Shown piece after piece: positions 1 through 11,550 of a DNA stretch of 64,000 nt. Position numbers and translations under genes: made by a program. The stretch is taken from contig OX104113.1 of NCBI GenBank assembly GCA_944474755.1, positions 72,725,600-72,789,599 of the forward strand, written 5' to 3'. Positions within the stretch are counted from its first letter, which is position 1. Every line of letters starts with the position of its first letter. Source of the DNA: Limnoperna fortunei (taxonomy: Eukaryota > Mollusca > Bivalvia > Mytilida > Modiolidae). Under the pieces are notes generated by a model. It made no database searches, was not told where the DNA came from, and saw nothing but the letters and a program-made list of their open reading frames with translations.

Positions 1-895
1 CAGTGGTGTAGGAGGAGTTGCAAATAAAAGATGGGTATCCCCTTATGTCCATGACAAAGTCCATGCTTTTCTATGGGAAACCCCAAATATCATTCCGATC
101 AAAATGTTAAATATCTCCTGCACAATGGCACTATGTGACATGGATTCTGTGTAAGTTTCATCAAATTCCATTCAGTGGTGTAGGAGGAGTTGCAAATAAA
201 AGATGGGTATCCCTTATGTCCATGACAAAGTCAATGTTTTTCTATGGGAAACCCCAAATATCATTCCAATCAAAATGTTTAATATCTAGTGCACAATGGC
301 AATATGTGACAATATTCTGTTTAAGTTTCATCAAATTCCATTTAGTGGTGTTGGAAGGAGTCGCACATAGGAAATGGGTATCCCTTTATGTCAATGACAG
401 TCCATGTTTTTCTATAGGAAGCCCCAAATATCATTCCGATCAAAATAATAAATATTTCCTGCACAATGGCACTATGTGACAAAGATTCTGTGTAAGTTTC
501 AACAAATTCCATTCAGTGGTGTAGGAGGAGTTGCACATAAGAGATGAGGACCCCCTTAGGTCAATGACAATGTCCATGTTTTTCTATGGGAAACCCCAAA
601 TATCATTCCGATCAAAATGTTTAATATCTCCTGCACAATGGCACTATGTGACAAGGATTCTGTGTAAGTTTCATTAAATTCCATTCAGTGGTGTAGGAGG
701 AGTTGCACATAAGAGATAGGGACCCCCTTAGGTCAATGACAAAGTCCATGTTTTTCTATGGGTAACCCCAAATATCATTCCGATCGAAATGTTAAATATC
801 TCCTGCACAATGTGACAAAGATTCTGTGTAAGTTTCATCCAAATTCCATTCAGTGGTGTAGGAGGAGTTGCACATAAGAGAAAGTGTAACGGACG
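1..895. repeat. 171-bp tandem array inside a Helitron-like element
   Basis: The landmark AGTGGTGTAGGAGGAGTTG recurs near 1, 173, 343, 514, 686 and 851, giving a 165-172-bp period and five units plus a partial one. Units are about 90% alike by eye. The motif that closes each unit (AAGTTTCAT..AAATTCCATT) also occurs once, just before the GGACGGAC tract, in the single-unit copies at 3345 and 11300. The array therefore looks like an internal amplification within the same element family. The frame 135-479 on the plus strand is a by-product. The left end is outside the window. Confidence 0.85.
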
Positions 896-975
896 GACAG
901 ACGGACGGACGGACACCATGAACACAATATACCCCCCCCCCCCCCCCCCCCCCGCTTTTCAAGCGGGGGGTATAA
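896..975 (+). mobile_element. Helitron-like 3' terminus with GC hairpin
   Basis: A GGACGGACAGACGGACGG tract is followed by a long C-run and the hairpin CCCGCTT-TTC-AAGCGGG, then GGTATAAAA. The same ending, with an AAACAAGTTTG core, closes the copies at 3345, 11300 and 38798. A 3' hairpin with no terminal inverted repeats is typical of Helitron/Helentron-derived non-autonomous elements. The assignment is inferred, since no Rep/helicase is present. Confidence 0.55.
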
Positions 976-1689
976 AAAGTTAGGAAACAATCTTTGTTTA
1001 AACCAGAAAAACTGGAAATGGAACTCCACATGTGTTAGGCAGTTTTCTACTTTCGGAATCAAAAACAGACATCAAATTGTCTGACCAAAAGTGAAAAATA
1101 TCTGACTTGCCGACATATTGATAAATGTTGCCATGTATGTGGTCATAATCATCAGATGGTCTGTAGAGTATGTCACAGATTGGTTATAGTAACAAAATGT
1201 TATTAGCAGCTTCTGTGAATACAAATTTAAATAATATATCATATATTGTTTCTAGAGGTCACTTTATTGGGTCCTCTATATCATGACATTTTAGGCAGGT
1301 TCAGGACTAAAATGTTAACACAATTTTGGGCCATGACACACAAGCACATACATTTCTGCTCCTAAATTTAAAAAAGTTGAAATGACATTAACAATGAAAT
1401 ATAAAAGTATTTCAAACAAAAATTATAAGAGGTCCATGGGCCATAAGTCTCAACTGACTCACACTGGTACATACAGTGGGCCTGATTGTTACATTTATTT
1501 TATTCCATAATTACATCTTTGAAATGATGAACTATCAACAAATATTTTGTGTAGCCTTTGAAGCAATTTGAGATCTTCAGAGGTGTTTAATATTTATTCT
1601 ATACTGTAGTTTACATTACCAAATCAATATATTTGTGTTTCATTATTTCATCTTTAAATAAGGAACAGCCCTTGAAAAACATGTTATTC

Positions 1690-2240
1690 TTCCTTTAAAA
1701 CACAGTTGAAATGCAAAAAACTTTGGTTGAAATTAACCCAATAGTTCCTGAGAACAAGATTTTTTTTATTTTTGGTGTCATATAACTAACAATTTCTTAA
1801 TTATCTCCACTCAAAACAGGACCATGCCCTTTAGTTGAACAACTTATCCAAGGATACTATGTGCCAAGTACTTGAGAAGAAGATTTTTAAATTTGATATC
1901 ATATTTTAGCAATTTCTTAATAATTTCCCCTTTGTAGAGGGCATAATGGCCATTTAGTGAAACAAACTAGAGTTTTATTCACCCAAGGTTGTTTTGGGCT
2001 AAGTTTGATTTAATGCCTAAGATGAAGATTTTAATTTTTGACATCATCTGTTAACAATTGTTTCTTTTTCATAAAAAAAAGAATTTTTTTAATTGTCTCC
2101 ACTTTAAAGAGGGTATGGTCCTTCATTTGAAAAAACTTAAATCACCTTCAACGAAGCATAAGTTGTGCAAAGTTTAACTGAATTGGCCAGGTGGTTCTGA
2201 AAAAAGACGAAAACATAAATGGGCTTACAATGCCAAAATC
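1690..2240 (+). repeat. Degenerate tandem repeat
   Basis: About four weakly similar units of roughly 125-140 bp share ACAATTTCTTAATTATCTCC, an AGAGGGCATAATGGCC-like core and a GAACAAGATTTTT/GAAGAAGATTTTT block. The last unit ends GGCCAGGTGGTTCTGAAAAA. It resembles the tandem segments at 15830 and 39010 in overall design. Confidence 0.55.
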
Positions 2241-2559
2241 AAAGCACCAAAGACAAACTTTAAAAGGAAAGCTCTATTTGACTTGGCTAGCTTATACAAA
2301 ACCACATTTCACTGTATCATGCCACAATTAAGTCACAGAAGCCTGTATCATACACATAAGCCAAAATTATGCAAATATATATATATGTATGTTTTTAGGC
2401 CTAAAAATTTTTTAATTTTGGAAAAAGGGGATTTATACCAAGATTGGTCATTAATGTGACAAGTGGTTCAAAAGATAAAGCCAAATATGTAAAAAGTATG
2501 CTTTAAGAGTGATAACAAAAGCTAATACAAGACAAGTGGACTGAAAAAATACAATTTAC

Positions 2560-2712
2560 CTTTTTGCTGTTTAGCACTATTAGGCCTGTTTCTGGGTGGA
2601 GGTCTATTTTGATTTTGGTACTGGCCTTCTTCCACTCTTTGTATATATTTTCTTTGTATTTTCTCCCTCTGTCTGCTGGCTCTACCTTCTATTGAATTGG
2701 GTCTTGTTGGTA
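2560..2712 (-). CDS. FNDC3: FNDC3 orthologue, fourth coding exon (basic linker)
   Basis: Minus-strand acceptor TTGTGTTATAG precedes 2712; the donor AAAAAG|GTAAAT follows 2560. Length is 153 nt, entered and left in phase 1. The translation starts VPTRPNSIEGRASRQREKIQ and is strongly basic and Gln/Asn-rich, then PPPRNRPNSAKQQK. In vertebrate FNDC3 proteins the residues before the FN3 array carry a similar basic stretch (KKLKDRQIDRQNRLNSPP type), so position and composition agree. Further exons with the FN3 domains and C-terminal anchor must lie left of the window; I found none between 1 and 2559. Confidence 0.85.
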
Positions 2713-2749
2713 CTATAACACAAAAAGGCACAATTAACCATTAATTCAT

Positions 2750-3025
2750 CTGCTTGTTTGTTTGAATATTATTAAAAGCCACTTTCAGCAATTTCTCAGC
2801 TATATCATGACATCCATTTTTTTAATTGTGGAAGGAAGAGGGAATACCCAAAGAAAATCTCCCACACTGCAGTAGGAAAACAGACAATTAATGTAAATTA
2901 AGATTGTAGTCAAGCACACACTGCATGCAGTAATACTAGAACCAGCAACCTAATGTTGACAGGCCACGTGGTCAATAGTTAGTACATGTTGAACTACCTA
3001 AACCACTCTGCCATCAGGGCCCTGA
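2750..3025 (-). mobile_element. tRNA-derived SINE, minus copy 1
   Basis: The 3' tail (TTGTTTGTTTGAAT as read on plus) is at 2755 and the tRNA-like head, rc of a GGGCCCT..GGCAGAGTGG-type sequence, ends near 3022. The middle contains the family blocks CAATTTCTCAGCTATATCATG and the pre-head GTTGACAGGCCACGTGGTCA. It is diverged from the other copies. Confidence 0.7.
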
Positions 3026-3344
3026 AATTTATCTGATATTTATTTTGAAAATGGGCACACTGGGCATTTGTTTTTTCTATTTAAAAAAAGTATCAACTTC
3101 TTGAAGTACACACAAAAGGATTTCCATAAATCACATATATAAGAAACCAAAAAAGGTGAAAAACAGTTTACGATCATTAAAACAAGAAAGAAATAAAAGA
3201 TTTAAACTTGAATTCTTACACATTTCAAAATCATAAAAATCATAAATTTGTATTCATCAATTGTTTAAAACTGTAAACGGGGGGGACAATTGCAGCCTGC
3301 TAAATAAACAAAAAACATAAATCATCAAAACTTTTTATAGAAGT

Positions 3345-3607
3345 AAACAAGTGTAGACTGTGAGCATGCTCACAAAGCGATACCCCCAGCTTCTCTTTCA
3401 GTCCAATTATCTCCCCTTAATGATATCCGAGGTCAATAAAAATCCTTCATGCACATCTACATATAATGTTCTTCCATTATGCTAAGTTTCATTAAATTTC
3501 ATCAAGCGGTTAAGGAGGAGTTGCGCTCACAAGGGATGTGGACAGACGGACGGACAGACAGAGTGATTCCTATATACCCCCCAAACAAGTTTGCGGGGGG
3601 TATAAAA
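3345..3607 (+). mobile_element. Non-autonomous Helitron-like element, copy 2
   Basis: It begins AAACAAGTGTAGACTG, contains a perfect palindrome TGTGAGCATGCTCACA (3359-3374), then the AAGTTTCATTAAATTTCATC block, a GGACGGACAGAC tract, and ends in the ACCCCCCAAACAAGTTTGCGG hairpin region plus GGTATA. It is a complete short copy without the amplified unit. Confidence 0.65.
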
Positions 3608-3639
3608 AATGTTGGTTACATCCTGAATATTTTAGCTAA

Positions 3640-4620
3640 ATGTCAAGTTCTTACTGCAGGTAATTTTTACTGGAGAAATTTAGCAACCTTTCCAATTCTG
3701 CAAGTGTTATTTTGGATCAGCATGTTCATTTTCTGCAACTTAAATTAAACCATTTACTCTCATTAAATATTATAACCTTTTTCCCTTGATTTATTGCTGG
3801 TAAATTGTTCTTGTCCTGAATATAGCTGAAATACTGCTTGCTGGCCAAACATCCAATCATTCAATCAATTAATATAACCTGTTGCTATACATAACTGGAG
3901 ATAGCCATCTTGTATTAGCTACATCTGTAACCATGTGACCATGTTTCTAATTTGCTACCATCAACACAGAATGGGAATTTTTATTTCATGATAAGATTTA
4001 ATATTTTAATTTTTTTTAAATACTCTATAGCTGAGAAAACTTTTTCATATTGTATAACCTAAATGGGTATTTTAGCCATGCCCCCCCAGCATGTGACTGA
4101 TTGATGATGTTGACTTTATTGATGAAGTTGAATGTATTCCTCCTCAAACAAGTGACAATATTGCAAATTATATTTGATTACTTGTTAAATATTGTTTTTT
4201 TTTTATTTCTTGTTATAATGTTAAATTAAAATATATGGATTGTTTTCAATTGATGGTTTATTAGCGTAAACCGACCCAAAGTCTTCTATATTCAATGATA
4301 TAACCAGCAATTATAACAATCGTTAAATATTTTTTAGACAAATAATTAAGGATCATCAACTTGGAGGAGACTTCTACTGGAATAACTCTGAAACCTTTAC
4401 CATTTTGCACGTTTCTATTCTGATCTGTAAAGTGTTTTATGGGTCTTAAGATAATTTAAAACAATAACATATTATAACTGATTACACACATCTTGTATTG
4501 ATCTGTAGTAGGTGCATCTGTAACCATGTGACCATGTTTCTAACTTGCTACTATCAACACAGAATGGGATTTTTTATTTCATGCTGTGATTTAATATTTT
4601 ATGTTAGGATCAACAATTTG
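3640..4620. repeat. Local direct duplication with a SINE-tail insertion
   Basis: Segments at about 3640-4010 and 4355-4620 match in order: a TACTGGA..AACCTTT..ATTTTG..GATC block, then CATCTGTAACCATGTGACCA, TTGCTAC, ATCAACACAGAATGGGA and ATTTAATATTTTA. The first copy has about 100 extra bases (3790-3885) with TATAGCTGAAATACTGCT and a CAATCATTCAATCAATTAA tail, resembling a SINE 3' end. Confidence 0.6.
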
Positions 4621-5382
4621 AAAGTTGCTTCTAAAATATATGTATATTCTTAGTCATTACTAGGTTACAATTTTAACATGTACTTTTAGCTCCTTTTGCA
4701 AAAACAATTCTGGTTTTTCCTTTTTTCTAATAATACCCACTTAGAAAAGTCTAATTTCTGGCAAGATGTTTACACCATAAAATAAACTTCAGCTGTCTTA
4801 GACAAACTATCCAAGATAAATCAACAGGATTCTATTTCTACAGATCAACTTAAAATAAACATTTGTCATGTCTTAACATACACTTCTTGTTTAAAACTTG
4901 AGGATTGCTGTCAGATGTGATATAGTGATGTTGAGACTTACAGACTCTGTCTGTCTGTCTCATAAGATGGTCAATATACTTGATTTATCACTTTTGGATG
5001 CACTGATGACATTTTGTGTTATTAGCACTTTATAATGTACTGCACTGATACAATTTTAAATTATAATTAAATGTGGTGCCCTTTTGTACCAACTGTCCAT
5101 ATATGTTTTTGATGGACAAATGTTTAATTACAGATTTTTGCAATACATGTAAAGGAAGGTTATAGATCCAAGTGATCATGAATATTACAAAATGTTCATA
5201 AAATTACAACTTACAATCAAATAAATAAAAGTTATACTAAATTAAAGACCATTAGTAAATAAGACCCAAAACCCAACTCTCCGACATACCTATCAAGTTC
5301 CATTAAATTGTGATCTGAAGTTTCTTAGTATAAGTGCAAACAAGTTGTTTCATATATATATATATATATATATTTTAAGAAA

Positions 5383-5705
5383 TTTCTTAGTTAAAGGAAA
5401 AATAACTCCTACAAAAAATATTATATCATAATTTCTGTCAATATGCCCAACTGCATATGGTGTCCTTCATTCTTACCAAGTTTCAAAAATTTCTGATCCG
5501 TGGTTACAGAGTAGTTGTGCTTTCAAGAATATATAGAGAAATTCTAAGTTCAAAAGGGGAACAACTCCTACAAAAATATTGTATCAAATTTCCTGTCAAT
5601 ATGCACAACTTCATGTGGTGTCCCTAATTCCTATCAAATTTAATACATTTCTGATCAGTAGTTACATAAGGAAGAATAGGAATGACAGATGGACGGACTA
5701 ACCAG
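5383..5705 (+). repeat. Two-unit tandem repeat ending in a GACAGATGGACGG tract
   Basis: Two units with a period near 157 bp share AACTCCTACAAAAA, TGTCAATATGC.CAACT, TGGTGTCC and TTTCTGATC..TGGTTACA. The end ACAGATGGACGGAC recalls the tails of the Helitron-like copies. A TA microsatellite (5348-5372) precedes it. Confidence 0.55.
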
Positions 5706-6792
5706 TCAAAAACATTATACACTCTGCAAGCAACTGCAACTTCGTAGTGTGGAGCATAATTACCAGATATTCAGCAGTGAATTTGTTTACTGCTGTAGAT
5801 CGTCACTAAACCTTGGCAGTAATATTTTAAGTAAATTCTGCAATAGGGACTTTTACCAGTATCATGTTACAACTGCTTGCAACTAAAAAGATCAGACATT
5901 GGTCCAAGTACACAGAGATTTGAATCTTACAAGGATTATAGTTTGACTATAGAAATTTATGAACACTTGCCCCAAATCAATCTTCATTGACAAGTCATTT
6001 TTCATTATGTTCTGTTGAAACTGACCACAACAAAATGCGAAAACAGCTGTTGGTGCAGCATCATAATTTTTTCATGGCAGGCATATCTATCTATATAATA
6101 CTGTCAATATTTCATCTCTACCCAACAGACATTCAGTTGGCTTACAAACATGAGATGAAATTAGGTACTAGGAAAAAGTAAATATAGTATTCATTCAGTG
6201 TTCAAAATTGCAATAGCAATAATTCCCATTTATCTGTAGTTGAAAAGAAATATTCACTTAAATATACATGGAATGAACTATTTGCCCAAGAATAAATCCT
6301 CATAATGTATAATAAACTATACTACTTGAAGCAAAGCAGAACATCTGTTTGAAGTAGACAGCAGCTGGATATAATCCAATATTCGAAAACTGTATCACTA
6401 GGTCAAAGATTATTATCTATTTTTTACATAGGTAAATGTAAAAATATTAACTCTACCAAATAAAAGGGTTTTTTATTCTAAGGGACATCTTGATTCAGTT
6501 AATAAAATTTTTTATATATTTAATTGTGAATGCATAAACTAGAATATGAATCATTGATAAAGTTTCTAAAGTAAAGTTTTTCTACAGGACATTGGTAAGC
6601 AGTTGTCCAAATTAAACACCTAAATTATGTCAAGCCCTCATAAGAGCAAAGAAGCTAAAGAACATGAAGGGTAGCAAATGACAAAATCATGGTGACAGTT
6701 GCACATTCTTTACCACAACTGTAAACAGTAGCAAGCTCTGGTTATAGATTTTTGTTATTCATGGAGTATAGGGGTTTAGAAAGAATTATTTT

Positions 6793-7030
6793 GTTTGTTT
6801 GAATGGTGTTCTATGCCACATTCACCAACTTTTCAGCTATATCATGGCATCCAGATTTTATATCGGGGAGGAAGCCAAAGTACCTGGAGAAAATCCTTGA
6901 CCTTCGGTAGGAAATCTGGCAATCCTTTTCAATTAAAATTGGTGTCAAGTGCACCCTGCCACAGTGAGACTGAAACCACATGATCAATAGTAGACAAACT
7001 AATTTACCCACTTGGCCACCGAGACTTCCT
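6793..7030 (-). mobile_element. tRNA-derived SINE, minus copy 2
   Basis: TTTGTTTGAATGGTGTTC tail, TTTCAGCTATATCATGGCAT block, GGGGAGGAAGCC and CACCCTGCCACAGTGAGACT blocks, ending with CTTGGCCACCGAGA, the complement of the class II tRNA-like head. The frames at 6795 and 6811 are translations of this element. Confidence 0.8.
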
Positions 7031-8429
7031 TGGATTATTAGATGACAAGCCCGTGTTAAAAATAATAACAAGTTCTGCTTTGGACAAAGGAAAATTGTTT
7101 TTCATTTGTGATGCATTAATGTTAATCACAAAGAATCAGTATTTTCAAGCCATATGCTGCATAATATGAAAGTCAACATTAAAAACTTTATTGTCATTAA
7201 AGAGAGCTTTATCAATTATATTGATGCTTTTATAATGTTCTACCTGTCACTTGATGAAAAGGTTACCAAACTGTCAAAGGTATCATAATGCTGATGTGTC
7301 AAACAGAAAGTGTATTCCATTCAGACAGGAAATTACATCACAATTCCCTGGATTATACCTTATTTACCTCCAATTTAAATGACTTTTTGCACCTGTGAAG
7401 AGTTCAGTTCATACAGGTGTAAAGATAATTTTAAATTGATCTGGTTGACAAAAGCATTTACAATTAAATGTCTGACCGCAATCATGATTTGGTGAAATAA
7501 TCCAGGTGTTTATAGGAAGAATTCTAGTACAGTTTCCCTGGGGATTTTATCAGTTTTATGTCATTCATAAATTTAAGTGAAACTTGTGTCATTCAAAAGA
7601 TATGTAATACATTTAAGAGATGCAAGTGCATTTTAAATTTAAACTCAGAAAAGTAGGTTAGTTATATACAGAAAAACAAAGAAAGCCTTATTTCCCTGTC
7701 TAAGATTTAAACATTCTAAATTTGGAATTGACAAACAATACAGAGTATTGAAATTGAAAGAACAGTTCATGAATTGGAAATATACTGTAACATACTAATT
7801 GGTCCTGAATACAAGGATTATAATATGTCTTAAGAAAAACATTTCAATGCTTATAATCTAGAAATGTTTATAATCTAGAAGTGTAAACCTGCTTATTTAT
7901 AAGCATGCATGTAGTAAAGTTTAAAAAAATAAATATCCTAATTTGGGTATTTCTACTTATTACATGTACACGTTTTGGTACAACATAACCTCCCAACACA
8001 TTAGACCATGTTGACACTGCACATGTTAACACATGTGTTCTACAGTAAATGGACTACCTAGACTATGTACAGGGTAAACAGACCACAAATTCCCTTTTTG
8101 CATGCAAGGGTTAAAATACTACTGCTAATGAAATTTAAAATTCAGAAATTCACTTTTACAGTACATAATAATAACAGTTAGCAGTAGACATTTAGAATAA
8201 TTTCCAAGAATGTTAAACATGTTCAGGTTGAATGGTCATTTCCTCAATCTCCTCTGTATTGAGAAGTATAAAACACAAGTTATTACATCTCTGTTGGACA
8301 TAATATTGAATCAAATGAAAACTTAATGGCACTGAATGCAACAAAGCTGAGGTCTATCCTTAATGCTCAGCATATTATACATAATCAAAGAGTAACAGTT
8401 GCTCGATTTAATACATGGAGAAGGATTAT

Positions 8430-8665
8430 TCAGAAGATTGTTAGTTTGAATGATGTTAAATGCCAATTTTGGCAATGTTTTAGTGTCCAATTTTTATTGG
8501 GGAGGGAGCAAGAGTACCTGGGTAACTCGCAATCCTTGTCAATCAGGATTGGAGTAGAGCACACCCTGCCCGCAATGAGACTCCAACCCACAATCTCAGT
8601 GTTGACAGACCATATGATCAATAGTAGAAGAACTACCTTAACCAATCGGCCACAGAGGCCCCTTA
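8430..8665 (-). mobile_element. tRNA-derived SINE, minus copy 3
   Basis: It carries the family blocks GGGGAGGGAGCAAGAGTACC, CACACCCTGCCCGCAATGAG and GTTGACAGACCATATGATCA, and ends AATCGGCCACAGAGGCCCC (head complement). It lies about 60 bp upstream of the 8727 exon end, inside the intron. Confidence 0.8.
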
Positions 8666-8726
8666 TTCAGAAGTAAAATTATTATATTTCACCTGGCTGT
8701 AACATCTACCTAGGCTAGTTGCTTAC

Positions 8727-8922
8727 CTTGTGAATGAACTGGTCCACTTGCATGACTGTTTGCACAGTTAGTGGGTGGTGGTGTGCCATGAGCTGGTCCA
8801 CCTGTATGTATATGTGGTGAAGCACCATGTTGGGTGGGGTGATGATGTGGGGCATGGTATGGAGGGGTTGGGTAGTGTGGTCCATATGGATAATACTGAG
8901 GTGCTGTGTTGTTTGGTCCACC
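8727..8922 (-). CDS. FNDC3: FNDC3 orthologue, third coding exon (Pro/His-rich linker)
   Basis: Minus-strand acceptor TTTTTTTTCAG precedes 8922; the donor CAAG|GTAAGC follows 8727. Length is 196 nt: 65 codons plus one base, entered in phase 0 and left in phase 1. The product begins GGPNNTAPQYYPYGPHYPTP and continues as a Pro/His/Tyr-rich low-complexity segment with several HHHP- and PPP-like runs and no predicted domain. The corresponding part of vertebrate FNDC3 proteins is also a Pro/His/Tyr-rich linker (YPPSYP, HHLPPYL type). Coding sense is supported mainly by the exact phase fit with the exons on both sides. Confidence 0.85.
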
Positions 8923-10644
8923 CTGAAAAAAAATCCAAATTCTCTAAAACAGATAAAGTAACCCTAAAATATATATATTTATCAAGTACCTTTGATCATA
9001 AAAATCTACATTAAGATACGTTACACAAGTTAATTATCATAACCCTTTATGTGAACAAGGCAACTAATGCTGTTTTAACTTTGAAAACATTATGTAAAGG
9101 TAAACTTTAATGAACATTTGATAATAACCACTTAAAACATTTGTAATGTTTATAAATTAATAAATTGTGTCATGTAACAAGAAGAAAACTTCATGACTTC
9201 CTACTATAGAGTTTGTCACGAATTTATTTCTATGCAAAGCACAGGATACAAAACAGCTCCTAAAGTTGAAATATGTATAAGCACATTAACTATTCAAAAC
9301 CACATACATAATTAAGCATGAATAAATATACATTTGCAAGTTTCATTGTTAAAGATATTAATGCAGGTCACTGAGTTTTGCTTATACAAGTCATGTAAGT
9401 ATAGTGTGCAACAATACTAGTACCAATAATTTATGATCATAGTGCTTTCATTTTTCCTACATTGTATTTTAACACACACAAATTTCAAATCCAAAGACAT
9501 GGTCAGCTAACAAGCAATATGATTCAGACCTCTTTAATGGACAGAGGGATGGGAACATAAGAGACTGCAGAAGAATGGGCATGATTAAAAATTATTAACA
9601 ATTTTAAACACAAATCCTGGAGCACATAAATTTAAAGCATTGCTTAATTTTTTTTGTATTATTCCTACAAAATGTGGGTTTATGGACTATTATAATTGGA
9701 CAGTGGTCATACAAGCAATTTTAAAAGTGACTATGTTGTCAAAAACTCTATTGTTCTTGTGTTCACCATGTACTTACACCACAAAAATATTCCCATTTAA
9801 AAAAAAAAGAATGTTCTCAAGGAAAATTACACAAGTATTAGACAGTTCCAATTATACAACATAACATGGCATACCAATTAAAAGTTGGAAAGCAAACTTA
9901 AGATTTTAAAGGCAAAATAATTTTCAAAACATAAAATAACATTCTAATGTAAGAAACCCAGACAATTTTCAAGCATGACTGACATTTCACCAAAATTTGG
10001 GAGGTACCATGCAAGTTTCTGTGATTACATGAAGTTATCTCTATAATAAAATTACAGAAGCAGACGGCAGCACAAGTGGTTATATGACTAATGAACTCCA
10101 CATGGTGTATACAATAAAAAAACATTTCTTTAGGGCAATCACCTAACAGTTAGCATTGTTGCATACTGGTATTTTCTCAGAATAAAAGATTCTGTGCCAC
10201 AGTTATTCAACAAATGATAATTGGACAAACAAATTAATAATGATTTATGATGAAATTAAACTGTGTTTAAGAATTCTCTGATTATGTTACTATCTGTTAT
10301 CTCCAAGGAACAAGTTTCTTTAACAAATAACAATTGTTAAGGTTACATAGCCATATCTTTTCATTTCTAAGCCAAGCATACATTCAGACACCATAAAATA
10401 ATGTAGTAAGTAAATAGGACACATTTACAACAATTATATACCTTGAAACAGCCTAACAAACATTACCAACATCCTGAAACAGTCTTACAAATGTTTACCC
10501 ACATCCCTTATTACAAACATTTACCAACATCCAAACCAGGCACATGCATGATCAATGAAGCAGCTTGGCATATCCCAGCATTCCATCTGGTGTTGACAAG
10601 GAAGGGAAGGGAGAAAAACAATAAATACATACATAATATCCTAC
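8923..10644 (-). other. FNDC3 intron between second and third coding exons
   Basis: A 1.7-kb AT-rich intron with GT-AG borders. I see no element or gene in it beyond short low-complexity runs. Confidence 0.75.
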
Positions 10645-10808
10645 CGTCATTGGTTGATTCGGCATGCCCGGTGGCTGTGGTGAAAGAATGACATGGGTCA
10701 ATATTCCATGCTCATCTACGATCTGTTGGACCATGTGACCAGGTGGAACCTGCATGGGCATGGGTAACGGAGGCCCATTATTTGACACCATTCTGACTGT
10801 TGCTGGCC
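10645..10808 (-). CDS. FNDC3: FNDC3 orthologue, second coding exon
   Basis: Minus-strand acceptor CTCACTTCAG precedes 10808 and the donor ACG|GTAGGA follows 10645. The exon is 164 nt, entered in phase 1 and left in phase 0. Joined to the previous exon it reads G-P-A-T-V-R-M-V-S-N-N-G, then PMPMQVPPGHMVQQIVDEHG and VILSPQPPGMPNQPMT. This parallels the vertebrate FNDC3 order: a GPA turn, MMSPNG, a VPPGY block, an acidic ED/DE-G step and a VVVTPQSP block. The order and spacing of these blocks are the strongest evidence for the family. The 35.4-kb intron upstream carries a candidate alternative first exon (18843-18927) that would splice to this exon in the same phase. Confidence 0.9.
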
Positions 10809-11299
10809 CTGAAGTGAGAATGTACGGAATCTCAAATATCGAACAATTGTAAGAACACAGAAATCTAATATAGCAGCTGAAAACAAATGAAAATTAGGTG
10901 AATATCCAAAAATGTATTGAAAAACCCAAAACAGCATATATTTCACAGGAAGCCAATCCCTGGAAAGAAAACTGGCAAGAAATGTTGTAAATTAGTCTGT
11001 AATGGACATTAGCTCTGTTAAGGTCAGGTACAAGTAACTTAATGTATTCTTAATCAACTGTTTGTATGTAAGCAAAATCAGGTTGCCAAAAAGCATGTGG
11101 TATATCTACAATTAACTGTTATGTTTCATAAGTGTAAAGCTCATAGAAAATATAACTAATAATTTATGTACTTCTGTACCCTTGCACCCTAGCACTGGAC
11201 ACAGAACAAAATAATATGATTATCCCAACTTGTGTTCAATTTTAATTTACAATTGGGTATAAATAAAGAAGTCAAACCATATACCAACACCCCTAATGT

Positions 11300-11550
11300 A
11301 AACAAGTGTGGACTGTGAGCAGGCTCACAAAGGGATACCCAAGGCTTCGCTTGCAAGTCCAATTATCTCCCCTTATTATCCGAGGTTAATAAAATTCTTC
11401 ATGCATATCTACATATAATGTACTTCCTTTAAGATAAGTTTCATTAAATTTCATCAAGCGGTTTTAGGAGGACTTGTGCTTAAATGGGATGTGGACAGAC
11501 AGACAGAGTGATTCCTAAATACCCCCCTAAACAAGTTTGCAGAGGGTATA
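11300..11550 (+). mobile_element. Non-autonomous Helitron-like element, copy 3
   Basis: It has the same architecture as the 3345 copy: AAACAAGTGTGGACTGTGAG start, near-palindrome TGTGAGCAGGCTCACA, GACAGACAGAGTGATTCC tract and a decayed terminal hairpin (TTTGCAGAGGGTATA). It lies in the large FNDC3 intron. Confidence 0.65.

Larger units (their letters stand above)
1..2559 (-). other. Partial FNDC3 intron downstream of the fourth coding exon
   Basis: This is intron 3' of the 2560 donor, open at the left edge. It holds the 171-bp tandem array and hairpin (1-975) and a degenerate tandem repeat (1690-2240). The remaining 980-1690 and 2240-2559 are AT-rich and show no exon, RNA gene or element that I could recognise. 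Confidence 0.75.
2713..8726 (-). other. FNDC3 intron between third and fourth coding exons
   Basis: A 6.0-kb intron with GT-AG borders. It carries SINE copies at 2750, 6793 and 8430, a Helitron-like copy at 3345, a local duplication at 3640/4355 and a short tandem repeat near 5383. Stretches 4630-5340, 5730-6790 and 7035-8430 are plain AT-rich DNA with no recognisable gene. Confidence 0.75.
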
